From CBDFNN01 sp965250215 (GTDB taxonomy: Bacteria > Bacteroidota > Rhodothermia > Rhodothermales > DATKEJ01), in the NCBI GenBank assembly GCA_965250215.1, contig CBDFNN010000003.1:1-64000 (forward strand): 64,000 bases of DNA, given 5' to 3'. The translations under genes and the position numbers were made by a program. A model generated the notes under the pieces. It searched no databases. It worked only from the letters and a program-made list of their open reading frames with translations, and was not told where the DNA came from. This document shows, one piece after another, positions 44,507 to 53,732 of this stretch. Numbering within the stretch: the stretch's first letter is position 1; every line of letters begins with the position of its first letter.

Positions 44507-45427
44507 ATGAATATCATTCAATCCATCGGCAATACTTCTCTAGTGGAATTAGAGAAAATTGTCCCAGCTGGCAGCGCTCGTGTTCTTGTGAAAATGGAAA
44601 GCCAAAATCCAACAGGAAGCATGAAGGATCGAATGGCAAAGGCCGTGATCGAAGGTGCTCTCGAATCCGGCCAACTTCGATCCAGCGACACAGTAGTAGC
44701 TTATACGACCGGTAGTGCAGGGACCTCGCTCGCCCTCATCTGCGCTTCTTTGGACATCTCGATCACCTTGATCACTTCCGATGCCTTCAGCCTGGAAAAG
44801 CGCAAGCACATGCGCGCATTAGGTGCCACCGTAATCGAGATTGAAAGCGATGGAGGACGCATTGACAAAGAGTTGATTCGCAGGATGATCTCGAAGACCG
44901 AAGAATTAGCTAAGGCTCCGAATACCTTTTTCGTTGATCAATTCAACACACCCGATGCGGCCATGGGCTACTCAGTGATTGCTGACGAGATTTGGCAAGT
45001 GGCACCCTCTAGGGTCGCCGTTTTTGTGCACGGAATTGGGACGGGACAGAGCTTCAAAGGCATTTCCGAGAAAATGCTGGAGCTGTATTCTGATATCAAA
45101 ATCGTAGCGATTGAACCAAGTGAATCGTCCGTTTTGTCTGGCGGAGAATCCGGCGCCCATGAAATCGAAGGCATTGGACCAGGCTTTATTCCGCCTCTTT
45201 GGAATCCCGATCTGGTGGATGCTATTGAGATCGTATCAAGCGAGGATGCGAAGGAAATGACACGAAGGCTGGCTAAAGAGGAAGGATTGTTTGCCGGGAT
45301 ATCTACAGGTGCCAACGTGCTTGCTGCAATTCGGCAGGCAGAGGGTCTGGGCGACGACAAAATCGTGGCAACCGTGATGTGCGACACGGGACTTAAATAT
45401 CTTACTTCGGACCTGTACCAGTCTTAG
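44507..45427 (+). CDS. PLP-dependent cysteine-synthase-like enzyme, copy 1
   Basis: The 306-residue protein has the fold-type II PLP pattern of CysK/CysM: the PLP-binding Lys40 in NPTGSMKDRMAKAV, the substrate loop TTGSAGTSLALICA, the phosphate-binding loop GIGTGQSFKGISE and GIGPGFIPPLWN. It probably makes or uses a sulphur amino acid (O-acetylserine sulfhydrylase-like). It is about as long as usual. A paralogue lies at 54991, and decayed 3' fragments lie at 46561, 50165 and 56890. In the phosphate loop copy 1 has GIGTGQ where copy 2 has SVGTSQ, so substrates may differ. Confidence 0.88.
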   Translation: MNIIQSIGNTSLVELEKIVPAGSARVLVKMESQNPTGSMKDRMAKAVIEGALESGQLRSSDTVVAYTTGSAGTSLALICASLDISITLITSDAFSLEKRKHMRALGATVIEIESDGGRIDKELIRRMISKTEELAKAPNTFFVDQFNTPDAAMGYSVIADEIWQVAPSRVAVFVHGIGTGQSFKGISEKMLELYSDIKIVAIEPSESSVLSGGESGAHEIEGIGPGFIPPLWNPDLVDAIEIVSSEDAKEMTRRLAKEEGLFAGISTGANVLAAIRQAEGLGDDKIVATVMCDTGLKYLTSDLYQS

Positions 45428-45474
45428 GCGACATCGCTGATACCGTGCTTATTCTCGACACGATTATTGCTTTA

Positions 45475-45855
45475 CTACCCAGCTGGTGACTGATCTATAA
45501 ACATCTGCTCAAGCGCAGCAAGGCGAACTTGAATCTCGTGCAGACTGGAGGTTCGCATTCTTAGAAAAATACCCACCGTTGACAGAATGGCGACGATCAG
45601 CCCAATCGCACCAACCGCAAGGACCAAGGGAGTGAGCCGCGCCCAAAGTAAGTTCATAGAGCCATTTCCTTCTGCAATCACTTCGAGGTACTGTACAAAA
45701 TGACTAAATTGAATCATTCCGAAAGCCAAAACGGCTGCACCTGTGACGCCCCACGCGATCCTACTGAGCAGTAGCATCTTTTTATCACGTTTTTTCTCTC
45801 CTTGGACAAGATCCCAAATTTCAGAGTCGACGGTGTGTGGTTTAAGGTTTGACAT
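45475..45855 (-). CDS. Small membrane protein, probable anti-sigma partner
   Basis: The 126-residue protein has a short cytoplasmic N-terminus (SEIWDLVQGEKKRDKK), two membrane helices (SRIAWGVTGAAVLAFGMI and LTPLVLAVGAIGLIVAILST), and a helical tail (SSLHEIQVRLAALEQMF). It follows the ECF sigma gene by 25 bases. The position and layout suggest a membrane anti-sigma or partner, but no known anti-sigma domain is recognisable. It lies tail-to-tail with cysteine-synthase copy 1. Confidence 0.6.
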   Translation of the reverse strand: MSNLKPHTVDSEIWDLVQGEKKRDKKMLLLSRIAWGVTGAAVLAFGMIQFSHFVQYLEVIAEGNGSMNLLWARLTPLVLAVGAIGLIVAILSTVGIFLRMRTSSLHEIQVRLAALEQMFIDQSPAG

Positions 45856-45880
45856 AATGCTTTTGGTTTGAGTTAAGTGG

Positions 45881-46447
45881 CTAGTATGAATGTTCAGATT
45901 TTGACAAACGATCTTTCAGAATCGATTTCGCATGGAAGAGACGAGACCGAATCGTTCCTATCGGCACTCCGGTAATCAGGGCGATCTCTGCATAGCTCAT
46001 ATCCTCCCAGTATTTTAGAATGATTACTTCCTGATGTAGCTCGGTGAGGGCATCAAGATGTTCTTCGATGAAACTTGAACCGGTGGGCAATTCGTACTCG
46101 AATGCCTGAGTTACTGACTCTAGCTCGGCAGTCGATGTCGTCCTCTCTAAAAAGCGCGATTCCGACTTACTTGTCCGGAGTAAATCAACCGCTTTGTTTC
46201 TAGCCATTCGAAAGAGCCAAGACCGAAAGCTTGCCGGGTTTACAATCGAAGACACCCGTTTGTAAACACCAAGCCAGGTCTCCTGATTGACATCTTTCGC
46301 GGCACTATCTCCCACGATGCTTCTCAAATACCGAAGTGTGTCGTCAGCAAAGAGCTTGTACAACTCAGAAAATGCTTGCATATCTCCGGTCTGCGCTCGT
46401 ACAACGAGCAAAGAGGTCAGCAATGATGAAGTCTTAGGTTCTTGCAT
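45881..46447 (-). CDS. ECF-type RNA polymerase sigma factor
   Basis: Sigma region 2 reads AFSELYKLFADDTLRYLRSI, then QETWLGVYKRV, SFRSWLFRMARNKAVDLLR. Region 4 reads LTELHQEVIILKYWEDMSYA and TGVPIGTIRSRLFHAKSILK. The length (188 aa) is normal for an ECF sigma. The ATG at 46447 was chosen over 46531 because the extra 28 residues are unlike sigma factors. The next gene encodes its probable membrane partner. Whether this sigma recognises the three GGAAT-N17-CGTC elements in the window is untested. Confidence 0.9.
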   Translation of the reverse strand: MQEPKTSSLLTSLLVVRAQTGDMQAFSELYKLFADDTLRYLRSIVGDSAAKDVNQETWLGVYKRVSSIVNPASFRSWLFRMARNKAVDLLRTSKSESRFLERTTSTAELESVTQAFEYELPTGSSFIEEHLDALTELHQEVIILKYWEDMSYAEIALITGVPIGTIRSRLFHAKSILKDRLSKSEHSY

Positions 46448-46560
46448 CTGTATCGTCTGATGACACTGTCCATGATTGCCTCCAAGACGGTAGAGCTCCC
46501 GGAATAGTTCAAAATGGAATTTTTCAGGCAATCCGCCGGCTCACAGCACAATGTATCATA

Positions 46561-46875
46561 GGTGTCTCTGAGGTCCTTCAACAACATGAGCCATAAATGA
46601 AGATCTTAGCCGTGGAGCCAGCCGAGTCACCCTCACCTTCGGCGGTGAGCCAAGTGCTTATAATATAGAAGGAATAGGTCCAAACGCCGTCTATCTAAAC
46701 GATGGTACTGGAAGAAAATGGACTGGCATCTGGCTGGGGGAAGAATCGAACAACAGCTACGGAGTGTTTACCGGCAATCAATACGGATATCCCGAAGTCG
46801 GCTTCGGAAACTTCGGAAATTCTGTTGCAGTAAATAGAATATTTTTCTACCGACCTGCGTCAAGCTCGAGATGAT
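46561..46875 (+). pseudogene. Chimeric remnant: cysteine-synthase fragment joined to FG-GAP fragment
   Basis: Bases 46561-46680 align with the copy-2 cysteine-synthase gene around 55555-55675 (shared CTTAGCCGTGGAGCC-like stretch and an IEGIGP codon run). From 46681 the sequence switches to the end of the FG-GAP gene around 54775-54935, with codons for NAVYLNDGTGRKW, WLGEESNNSYGVFTG and VGFGNF. The last part, near 46850-46875, again resembles the cysteine-synthase 3' end (STDL codons). No single frame spans it. It is a rearranged, decayed copy of the 53.8-55.9 kb pair. The stretch 46448-46560 before it holds nothing else recognised. Confidence 0.8.
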
Positions 46876-47377
46876 CAGATCCTTTGCATGAAGAGCACGT
46901 TTTCCTTGGATAGCACACTCATCCAATACTCGGAGTTGAAGTGGCCACGTATTGAAGTTTGATTCGTATGGGTGTCAGCAATCAGTATATGCCCACCTAT
47001 TTTTGTGGCTTTACATGCCATTTTCAAAACGACTTTTCTTTGCTGGTCGCTATCAAACATGTGAAGCACTCGGTCAAGCAGAACGACATCGTAAAGTTCT
47101 TTCGTTTGGTATTGCCTTAGGTCTGCAACGACTCCCTCCACCTTCAGCTTTCATCCCTCGCCTTCTCGAGCATCTGCTTGATTCCCGTCGGAGATACATC
47201 AACGCCTAAAACCTCATGTCCTTTTCTCGCAATCATCAAGGCGTCCCGTCCTTGACCGCATCCCAGATCAAGGACCTTCAGTTTTCCTTTGATCGTGTCA
47301 AAGAAGGCGACGAACTCGGCGAAAGGAAGGCCGCAGGCGTCGACGTTTTTTTGGTACTCTTTTTCGTAGTCGGTCAT
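46875..47377 (-). pseudogene. SAM-dependent methyltransferase split by one frameshift
   Basis: The first part (47377-47144) gives YEKEYQKNVDACGLPFAEF and motif I as KVLDLGCGQGRDALMIARKG, then ends at a stop. The second part (47141-46875) continues in another frame with VADLRQYQTKELYDVVLLDR and ATKIGGHILIADTHT. Restoring one A in the short A-run near 47148 fuses them as ARDE-KLKVEG into one class I methyltransferase of about 165 residues. It may be a real decay event or an assembly error. The substrate is unknown. Confidence 0.8.
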
Positions 47378-47544
47378 ATTCGAAATTCCTATCGATCGTA
47401 TTTCACTGATTCAGCGAATGATGAAGAAGGCAGAAGAACTCAGTACTGAGACAGATTCTTTCGTAGAAGCCAGTTCAATTGATAAGCTAGGACTTAGAGA
47501 CGTTCAAAGGCAGAGACTGCCTAGATAAATTGATTGACCATGAA

Positions 47545-50118
47545 CTAGTTCAAGAAGGTATAGCTGGCCTTAACCAATACCACATTTGTCGGGATGCGAT
47601 CAAAAGTGTCTGAGAACTGACCCGAAAGATTTCTAGCATAAGGACCCTCAAGGGAGGGTGACGACAATGGGTTAAGAACATCCTCTACGTTCCGATTGTG
47701 GGTCCAAACCAGAAAGACCGTGGAGCCTGGTCGATACTCCCAGCGCAGAACCGCATTAGTCTGAAGACTACTAAGGGAAAACTCGTCCCGTTTGGGAAAG
47801 GAGCCAAAATCGACTAGGTCATCCCGATTCTGAAGGATTTGAAAACTCTCGTATTGGCCCTTGGCCAAGAAAAACTGACCGTAGAACTGTATAGAAAAAT
47901 TTGGAGCTAAGGTTAGCGTATTTCGCAAAGTGAAATCCAGTGAGCGTGTATTCCGAGTGCCAAATACCGGCACATAGTAGTAGGGTCCTTCTAAAGGCTC
48001 GACCTGACTCAAAATACTTGCGAGCTGCCCGCCATCATCGAATGCGGTGAGCACGGTATCATCGAGATCGGAGTTATTGGAATCTTGTCCGATAAACCAA
48101 GAATCTCCCAGTTCCGAAAAGAGCTCGTTTGAGGTCCAGGCCAAATAGTCATTCTCCCAGGATCCGGCTACACTTCCCGACCAGGAAATCCTTGGTCCCG
48201 CGCTCCAACTGCCCTCGATTTCGATTTCATACTCCCTTCCCCCATTGTCCCAATTGGTCAATCCAAGCTCAGGAGTAATCTGCCAAGACCTTCGCTGGTC
48301 AGTCCCAAGGCCTGCACTGAAGCCTAGACCAAAAGGTCGTGCCCAAGGACCGAGACCCCGTGTCTCCACGATGCTGTATCCGCCTAAGGGAGCCTGAATA
48401 CTTAGTCCTAAGGACATGGGTCGGAAGCTTTTCATCAATCCAGAAAACGCGATCGAATGGCGTTGCCCCTGATCGAGCCCGTCCGTGACCGAGAAGTTTT
48501 GAATGGCAAAGTCTCGGATCGAGGCACGAAGAAATGGACCAAAGCCCTGCCCCTCGTTGAGATCGTAGTTCAGGAGGAGGGGTATGGCAACGAAGTTGTT
48601 CGACCGCAGCAGACCGATGTCGTTTATTTCGAAATCATCGCCGAATCCTTCTATCCCAAATAGTCCAGTCAGACTACCTCGCTTTCTTCTTCCTAAGAAT
48701 TTGGCGCCAAAGCCTCTCGTGCCACTTCCATCAAGCATGGTTTGCCTTCTGTCGGCCATCCCGATGAATCCTTCCAAGCTGTAGCTGTTTTCAAAAAATC
48801 GAAAATCGTAGTCCGCACCGATGAAGGTGCTACGGATTCGACCATCGGCGTCTTCAACCGGACCATCAAATCCCGTGACCATCGCGCCGATTCGCGAAAA
48901 GGCGCCGATTTGCTGTGTGACTCGAGCCACCGCATAGCTCCTCGATGGGTCGAAGTCCTCACCGCTTGATGCGCCCAATAGGCCGAAGGACAATCCTTTC
49001 TGCGTTCGACCAGAAAGTTTGAGCGCCCCGATGATTGGCGCCATTGATCCAATCCTTCGTGTGTAAGGAAGACGGGCCGCCGCCACATCGAAGTCGAATA
49101 TTTGAGAGCCTTCGAGGAAAAAAGGGCGGCGTTCTTGGAAAACCGTTTCAAAAGCTGTCAGATTTAGGACGGATGGATCGGACTCCACTTGCCCGAAATC
49201 CGGATTTAGTGTGGCATCGAGGCTGATATTTGGCCCGAGAGAGATCTTCAGATCGCCTCCGAGGTCAAGGCCACTAGAGTTGATGGAGTTTCCCAAATTA
49301 TCTGAGTCCTCATTGCGTTGTATTCGAGACAATGCGTAAGGGCTGATCTGAATATTTCTCTTGGGCTTTAGACCTCTCAGTTCTGTAAGGCGGCCAAAAT
49401 TTGCAACCCGATTAATGCGCTCTGCTCTTGGGATATATGGCCATTCAGACTCTTCGCCAAGACGGGGAATCGATCTCGAGAACTGAATGCCCCAGGTTTG
49501 CTCGCTCACTTCAGGAAACCTGAGCATACTAAAGGGAATGGCAATTTCGACCGTCCATCCTTCGTGAGTCAGACGTGGCTTCGAGGTCCAAATACCGTCC
49601 CAAGACAAATCTCCAGAAGGTCCACCAGAACCCGTGCTTATCGTGCGTCTTCCACTCGTTTGAATGGCATCCAGTTGAATTCCAGCGGCGTTGACTCCAA
49701 AGATGTAGGCAGTTTTACGGTCGAAGTAGGAATCGACAGAAAACCAAAACCAGTCCGCTCTATTGAAGACATCCCTTCGGCCAAGCGAGGCTTCGATCTT
49801 GTCGGGCTCGTCATCATAGAGTGTTGCTCCGATGTAGAGAGCGTCTGTTCCATAGACAACTTTTACTTCGCTCGAGCGGGTCGCTAGGGCTCCTTCGACC
49901 GGCTGAAATTGGATAAACTCTGAGATCGACTTTGCCTCCATCCAAGAACTTTCGTTTAGGATCCCGTCGATCGTCATCCTTTCCGTAGTGGAACGGGCTG
50001 AGTGCTCCGATATCTTTACCGTTTGGGAAAAGGCATCGAGAAAAGTGCTCAGGAAAAGGACGATCATCCCAATACAAATTGATATCGATTTTGACCTTGT
50101 GAGCTTATCTGTTTGCAT
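47545..50118 (-). CDS. DUF5916 outer-membrane protein with CBM9-like N-terminal domain
   Basis: After the signal peptide (IGMIVLFLSTFLDAFSQ), residues about 45-230 match the family-9 carbohydrate-binding-like domain (MTIDGILNESSWMEAKSIS, ALYIGATLYDDEPDKI, FGVNAAGIQLDAIQ). The long C-terminal part (DUF5916) has about 20 predicted barrel strands, with ETVFQERRPFFLEGSQIFDF as the family hallmark. Such proteins are common in Bacteroidota and lie in the outer membrane; their ligands are unknown. The 857-residue length is typical. Confidence 0.88.
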   Translation of the reverse strand: MQTDKLTRSKSISICIGMIVLFLSTFLDAFSQTVKISEHSARSTTERMTIDGILNESSWMEAKSISEFIQFQPVEGALATRSSEVKVVYGTDALYIGATLYDDEPDKIEASLGRRDVFNRADWFWFSVDSYFDRKTAYIFGVNAAGIQLDAIQTSGRRTISTGSGGPSGDLSWDGIWTSKPRLTHEGWTVEIAIPFSMLRFPEVSEQTWGIQFSRSIPRLGEESEWPYIPRAERINRVANFGRLTELRGLKPKRNIQISPYALSRIQRNEDSDNLGNSINSSGLDLGGDLKISLGPNISLDATLNPDFGQVESDPSVLNLTAFETVFQERRPFFLEGSQIFDFDVAAARLPYTRRIGSMAPIIGALKLSGRTQKGLSFGLLGASSGEDFDPSRSYAVARVTQQIGAFSRIGAMVTGFDGPVEDADGRIRSTFIGADYDFRFFENSYSLEGFIGMADRRQTMLDGSGTRGFGAKFLGRRKRGSLTGLFGIEGFGDDFEINDIGLLRSNNFVAIPLLLNYDLNEGQGFGPFLRASIRDFAIQNFSVTDGLDQGQRHSIAFSGLMKSFRPMSLGLSIQAPLGGYSIVETRGLGPWARPFGLGFSAGLGTDQRRSWQITPELGLTNWDNGGREYEIEIEGSWSAGPRISWSGSVAGSWENDYLAWTSNELFSELGDSWFIGQDSNNSDLDDTVLTAFDDGGQLASILSQVEPLEGPYYYVPVFGTRNTRSLDFTLRNTLTLAPNFSIQFYGQFFLAKGQYESFQILQNRDDLVDFGSFPKRDEFSLSSLQTNAVLRWEYRPGSTVFLVWTHNRNVEDVLNPLSSPSLEGPYARNLSGQFSDTFDRIPTNVVLVKASYTFLN

Positions 50119-50164
50119 CGTGTTTTGAAAGCGCGGTGATCCTGGTTGCTGAGCCCTGAAAGAC

Positions 50165-50200
50165 TCGAGTCTTCAGTACTTCTCAACCGACCGGTATTCG
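50165..50200 (+). pseudogene. Cysteine-synthase 3'-end remnant (copy near DUF6868-1)
   Basis: GAGTCTTCAGTACTTCTC, then AACCGACCGGTATTCG, aligns with the copy-2 3' end CAGGTCTTAAATACCTCT, CGACCGACTTGTATTCC. Only about 35 bases can be recognised. It lies immediately next to the first DUF6868 gene. Confidence 0.55.
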
Positions 50201-50215
50201 TCGCGCTAAAGAAAG

Positions 50216-50464
50216 TCATCCACCAGTCATAATCCGCAGAGCGATATAGGGTGCAATATTGAATATGACGAAAGCGGCGCGATAATTCTGAAAAGCCTGG
50301 AAAAGTCCAGATTTGGCTTCCTCTATCGTTGTGCCAAAAATCTTTGCGTTGATTTTAGCAATCAACTCATTAAGGAGAAGAACGAAGATGCCAGCGAAAA
50401 TAAGAAAGCAAAGGTTTACTACGAGACACCAGCCAAAGAAAGTTGTGAGTGTTTGCAGATCCAT
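50216..50464 (-). CDS. DUF6868-type small membrane protein, copy 1
   Basis: The 82-residue protein begins MDLQTLTTFFGWCLVVNLCF and contains IAKINAKIFGTTIEEAKSGL and IFNIAPYIALRIMTGG. It has two membrane segments at the ends and a middle amphipathic helix. This resembles the DUF6868 family of unknown function. A paralogue at 56943 is identical through most of its second half. The similarity of the two loci extends through the upstream 60-80 bases and the downstream cysteine-synthase remnant, so a segment of at least 350 bases was duplicated. Confidence 0.8.
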   Translation of the reverse strand: MDLQTLTTFFGWCLVVNLCFLIFAGIFVLLLNELIAKINAKIFGTTIEEAKSGLFQAFQNYRAAFVIFNIAPYIALRIMTGG

Positions 50465-50586
50465 ACCGACCTCATTAGTTTGATTCGCGGTAATCTACGG
50501 AGAAATCGATTTTAACTTAGACTTATCGGTGAGACGACCAAAAACGGATCTTTTCCTTCGAAGTCATAGCTTCGGGTTCCGCCTAC

Positions 50587-51867
50587 TTAATCGATGATAC
50601 CCACTGAGATCGTGATCTCGTCCGATGCTGATGTTGTAGCACCGGTAGCGGTAACTCGAATCTTTATGAAATCGATTTTATCACGACCTGCGGGCAGTGT
50701 GGCTGTGAAGGACTCTCCCGAGCCAAATGGGATATCATCTTGAAACCACTGCAGCGCACTTCCTGTGAGCGGCGTTCCGTCTTCTGCAGAAGCGTTGGCA
50801 ACAAAGGTAATCGGCGCAGTCGAGGAATCATTCGGAGGCACAGGCCCAAATGAATCTCCATCTCCCGGTTCTACAATCTCGACGTGAACAAAGGGAATGT
50901 TGGGTATCTCTACACAGGCCGCTAAAGCGGCCGATTTAGCACAATCAGGATTCACGCTTGGGTCGCAGGGACGAAAGCTACTGCTGCTAGACTGAAATCC
51001 GAACGCAGCTAAATTTTTCCACGTGCTGTACTGACTCCTGGCTCCGACGGAACTCACCTGATGGGGTATCAGGAGATCTCCGATAAGACTGTAGCCACCA
51101 CCCGTAGTGAATGTGTTACGAGGGCAAGTCGCGCTCGACTCGGACCATCCCCAGCCAGATGAAAGCGTAGTGAGATCAAGCGCCTCAACTACCATCGGCC
51201 CAGCAACTAAATTCTGCTGTGCACACAGCACATACACCGTAGTTGTCGGAATCACATCTTGTGGCAAATAGGAGAGTGCTACTTGCCATCCATCGGCCTT
51301 TTCCGATGGACCCATTGTTGGTGCTGAAACGAATAAGTTGGCATTGAAACTATTGGAATTTTCCCCAGAAACACCCGTCGTAAACCCGCCTCCGGTAACC
51401 ACAGCGCCAGTCGGGCAATACGCATCTAGGGCTTCGATTCTAAAAAAACTGCTTTCAGTGCTTGTGCTTTGATTAGATGAGACTATGGTCGAATTAATCG
51501 GGTAGTCCGGTGTGGCCAAACAATAGGCGCTAGCCGTTAGGACTGTCCCATCTAAAAGGTGGGCGCGACCATTGTCGGGGTTCTCGAAGATCACCGTCCA
51601 TGTACTAGTCGATGATGGATAGTCAGCCGTGACCCCAAGCTGTAACATTGCATCGCCATCTGGTTGGTAGTACGCCCCACCAAGTAATTGTTGACCACTA
51701 GGACATTGGGCGTTAAGCACATATCGTCCTGGGCCATCAATCACATCAATTGCCGGGTGTGCTGAAATATAAAATGGCTCGGGAAATCGACTGTCAACAC
51801 ATGCCGACAGAGCTACAAATGTTGCCAAGGCGGCAAGGGACAAGAAAGATTGAATTGGACGAGACAT
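50587..51867 (-). CDS. Lipoprotein with three CPxG...GGG modules and Ig-like domain
   Basis: A lipoprotein signal ends at FVALSACVDS. Three related modules of about 90-100 residues follow, each opening with Cys-Pro and a Gly cluster (AQCPSGQQLLGGAYYQ, AYCPTGAVVTGGGFTTG, ATCPRNTFTTGGGYSL), and each closing with a further Cys (AYCLA, VLCAQ, AACVE). The pattern suggests repeated disulphide-bonded beta domains. The C-terminal 110 residues look like an Ig/Big-like domain (ITFVANASAEDGTPLTG, LQWFQDDIPFGSGESF). The family is not recognised. It is probably a surface or periplasmic protein. Confidence 0.7.
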   Translation of the reverse strand: MSRPIQSFLSLAALATFVALSACVDSRFPEPFYISAHPAIDVIDGPGRYVLNAQCPSGQQLLGGAYYQPDGDAMLQLGVTADYPSSTSTWTVIFENPDNGRAHLLDGTVLTASAYCLATPDYPINSTIVSSNQSTSTESSFFRIEALDAYCPTGAVVTGGGFTTGVSGENSNSFNANLFVSAPTMGPSEKADGWQVALSYLPQDVIPTTTVYVLCAQQNLVAGPMVVEALDLTTLSSGWGWSESSATCPRNTFTTGGGYSLIGDLLIPHQVSSVGARSQYSTWKNLAAFGFQSSSSSFRPCDPSVNPDCAKSAALAACVEIPNIPFVHVEIVEPGDGDSFGPVPPNDSSTAPITFVANASAEDGTPLTGSALQWFQDDIPFGSGESFTATLPAGRDKIDFIKIRVTATGATTSASDEITISVGIID

Positions 51868-52050
51868 GGCAAGTATTTAGGTGTGGATGCTATCATTCTT
51901 TGGCCTGAACGAATAATCTAAGGAATTAGCCGTCAAGTGATCACAACAGGACCCCAAGGACCGATCTCAATACTCGTCAAGCCCCGTGCGTCAGATAATG
52001 TATGGCTCCGGCGTTTTGAATAGAAGGGTTAGGGACACTGCCGGCTAGCC

Positions 52051-52887
52051 TTAGTCTTCGTGCTTTATCGCGTGAAGAAAAATAATTTGCCCTACACTTG
52101 GACGCTGCTGATCATGAGACTTAATGTAGTCTTGCATATCTCCAGAGGCGGTCAAGGCTCTAACTTTTGATAGCGCCGCTTCAAGTTCCTCTGGTGTTGT
52201 CAAGGACCAAACCGAATCACCATCCCTCCAACTAGCATCTAGCGGTCCTTTCGGTCCAAACAAGGATTCTCCTTGATATCCCAGCGCTTCAGTATGCTGC
52301 CCATGAACAGTAAAACCACTATTGTCAAGAATACATGAGAGATGCTCGATGGGAATATATCTATCACTGATCCTGTCAAAGGCATTCTGAATTAATGATG
52401 CATACCAATACCCGTGCTTAAGTTGTTGCTGCGAACAGGTATGAATTACAAGAACGCCGCCGGGCTTGAGCACTCTGTGAAATTCCTTTACTACCTCCTT
52501 GAGTTTGGAAAAACTTTGTTCGGAGTCTTGGGGAAAATGATGCAGAACTTGGTTGACCATGATGGCATCGATGGATCCATTTTCGAGCGGGATAGCATCA
52601 AGTGAAGCATGATGGAATTCTATTCTTCCTTCGACTTCGGCTTGACTGAGCTTCTCTCGGGCCCTTTCAATCATGCCCAGATTCAATTCGACTGCCTCCA
52701 CCTTATGGACATGGTTCAATACCCAAGCTGAATATGTCCCAGTTCCAGAACCAGCGTCCAACACCACCATTTCATTCAAAGGTGTCTTGCCTTTTGCGAA
52801 CCAATCTAGAATAGTATCCTCCCCTACCGTCTCTCTAGTTTCATCATAGCTTTTAGAAGTAGACGTATAATCCTCATAATTACTCAT
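52051..52887 (-). CDS. Class I SAM-dependent methyltransferase
   Basis: Motif I is VVLDAGSGTGTYSAWVL near residue 45. Later motifs are KVEAVELNLGMIERAREKL, IDAIMVNQVLHHFPQ and HRVLKPGGVLVIHTCSQQQL. The 278-residue protein resembles the UbiE/Methyltransf_11 group acting on small molecules. The C-terminal 90 residues (DSVWSLTTPEELEAALSKV) could bind the substrate. It stands alone with no pathway neighbours, so the substrate is unknown. It is not closely similar by eye to the broken methyltransferase at 46875. Confidence 0.85.
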   Translation of the reverse strand: MSNYEDYTSTSKSYDETRETVGEDTILDWFAKGKTPLNEMVVLDAGSGTGTYSAWVLNHVHKVEAVELNLGMIERAREKLSQAEVEGRIEFHHASLDAIPLENGSIDAIMVNQVLHHFPQDSEQSFSKLKEVVKEFHRVLKPGGVLVIHTCSQQQLKHGYWYASLIQNAFDRISDRYIPIEHLSCILDNSGFTVHGQHTEALGYQGESLFGPKGPLDASWRDGDSVWSLTTPEELEAALSKVRALTASGDMQDYIKSHDQQRPSVGQIIFLHAIKHED

Positions 52888-53089
52888 TTGTGTCCTCGCG
52901 TTTAGTATGACGGCGAACCCAAATGCTAGGAGCTCTAAACAATCATATCGGCTGGTTAGGTGACCAATGTTCTTTTGTCAGTATACGATTCAAAACAGCT
53001 GAGAAGTATCTTTCAGTGATCATCTGCCGAAATGAGTATCGATTTTACCTCGACTATCATCGATCATGCTTTTCCACTCCTCCATCATC

Positions 53090-53488
53090 TCAGCGGTTTT
53101 TGTCGGGTAGTAGAAATTGTTTGCGAGCAAGCGCGGAATGGAGCCGGTCATTTGAATACCAGGTCTTGAGCACATCCTTTTTGAGCAGATCAGGGTTCGA
53201 TGCGAGAAAGGATTTCAAGTTGTGGCTGTCCGTCTTCGATTTACGCTCAGCGATCAGGCTCAAAAAAGCTATCGTGATAGTTGCGTTGAACTTTTTTGGA
53301 GCGCCAGCTCCTATAGCCATCGCTTGGATCGTCGATGCGCAGCGCGCACAGGCCTCCATAAAATCATATCGTTCCAGCATGGCATAGGCTACCGCTAGGT
53401 GGTCGTAGTGGCCGAAGTCCTGAGGCGGGATTTCGAAGCCCTCAAATCGGTCTAGTAGATCGCTTTCAACTTTAATCATCTTGTTCAT
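53090..53488 (-). CDS. Hypothetical helical protein paired with a ribbon-helix-helix gene
   Basis: The 132-residue protein has the pattern DFGHYDHLAVAYAMLERYDF, a small GAGAPKKFNATITIAFLSLI segment and the end LARKQFLLPDKNR. H-x-D-H near residue 27 and T-I-T in mid-protein recur in an all-helical family that I have seen without a firm name. It could be metal-binding (inference). It overlaps the upstream RHH-like gene by 17 bases, so the two are translationally coupled, as in toxin-antitoxin pairs, although no toxin fold is evident. Confidence 0.55.
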   Translation of the reverse strand: MNKMIKVESDLLDRFEGFEIPPQDFGHYDHLAVAYAMLERYDFMEACARCASTIQAMAIGAGAPKKFNATITIAFLSLIAERKSKTDSHNLKSFLASNPDLLKKDVLKTWYSNDRLHSALARKQFLLPDKNR

Positions 53489-53723
53489 CTATTGTGTGAC
53501 TGTCCCCAGCTTTGAGATCGAGTTCATAAACGTCTTTGAGCTTTTCGATTTTGCCGAGGGTGTCCTTCGAGAAGGGTGTTTTTCCTTCAAAGGCATGTAG
53601 AGCCATGCCCTCTAGAAGATCGCCGAGCGACATATCCAGCTGCTCGGCCAAAGCCTTAAGCACTTTGAGAATGCGTTTTTCGATGCGTACTCCAGTTTGC
53701 ACGCGTGTTTGTTTTTTTGACAT
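53472..53723 (-). CDS. Ribbon-helix-helix-like regulator
   Basis: The 83-residue protein starts MSKKQTRVQTGVRIEKRILK, a basic beta strand followed by KVLKALAEQLDMSLGDLLEG, as in MetJ/Arc-type DNA-binding proteins. The ATG at 53723 was chosen because upstream in-frame codons run through the operator-like palindromes. It overlaps the next gene by 17 bases. The short inverted repeats just upstream make autoregulation likely. Confidence 0.65.
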   Translation of the reverse strand: MSKKQTRVQTGVRIEKRILKVLKALAEQLDMSLGDLLEGMALHAFEGKTPFSKDTLGKIEKLKDVYELDLKAGDSHTIDEQDD

Positions 53724-53732
53724 ATTTGAATA

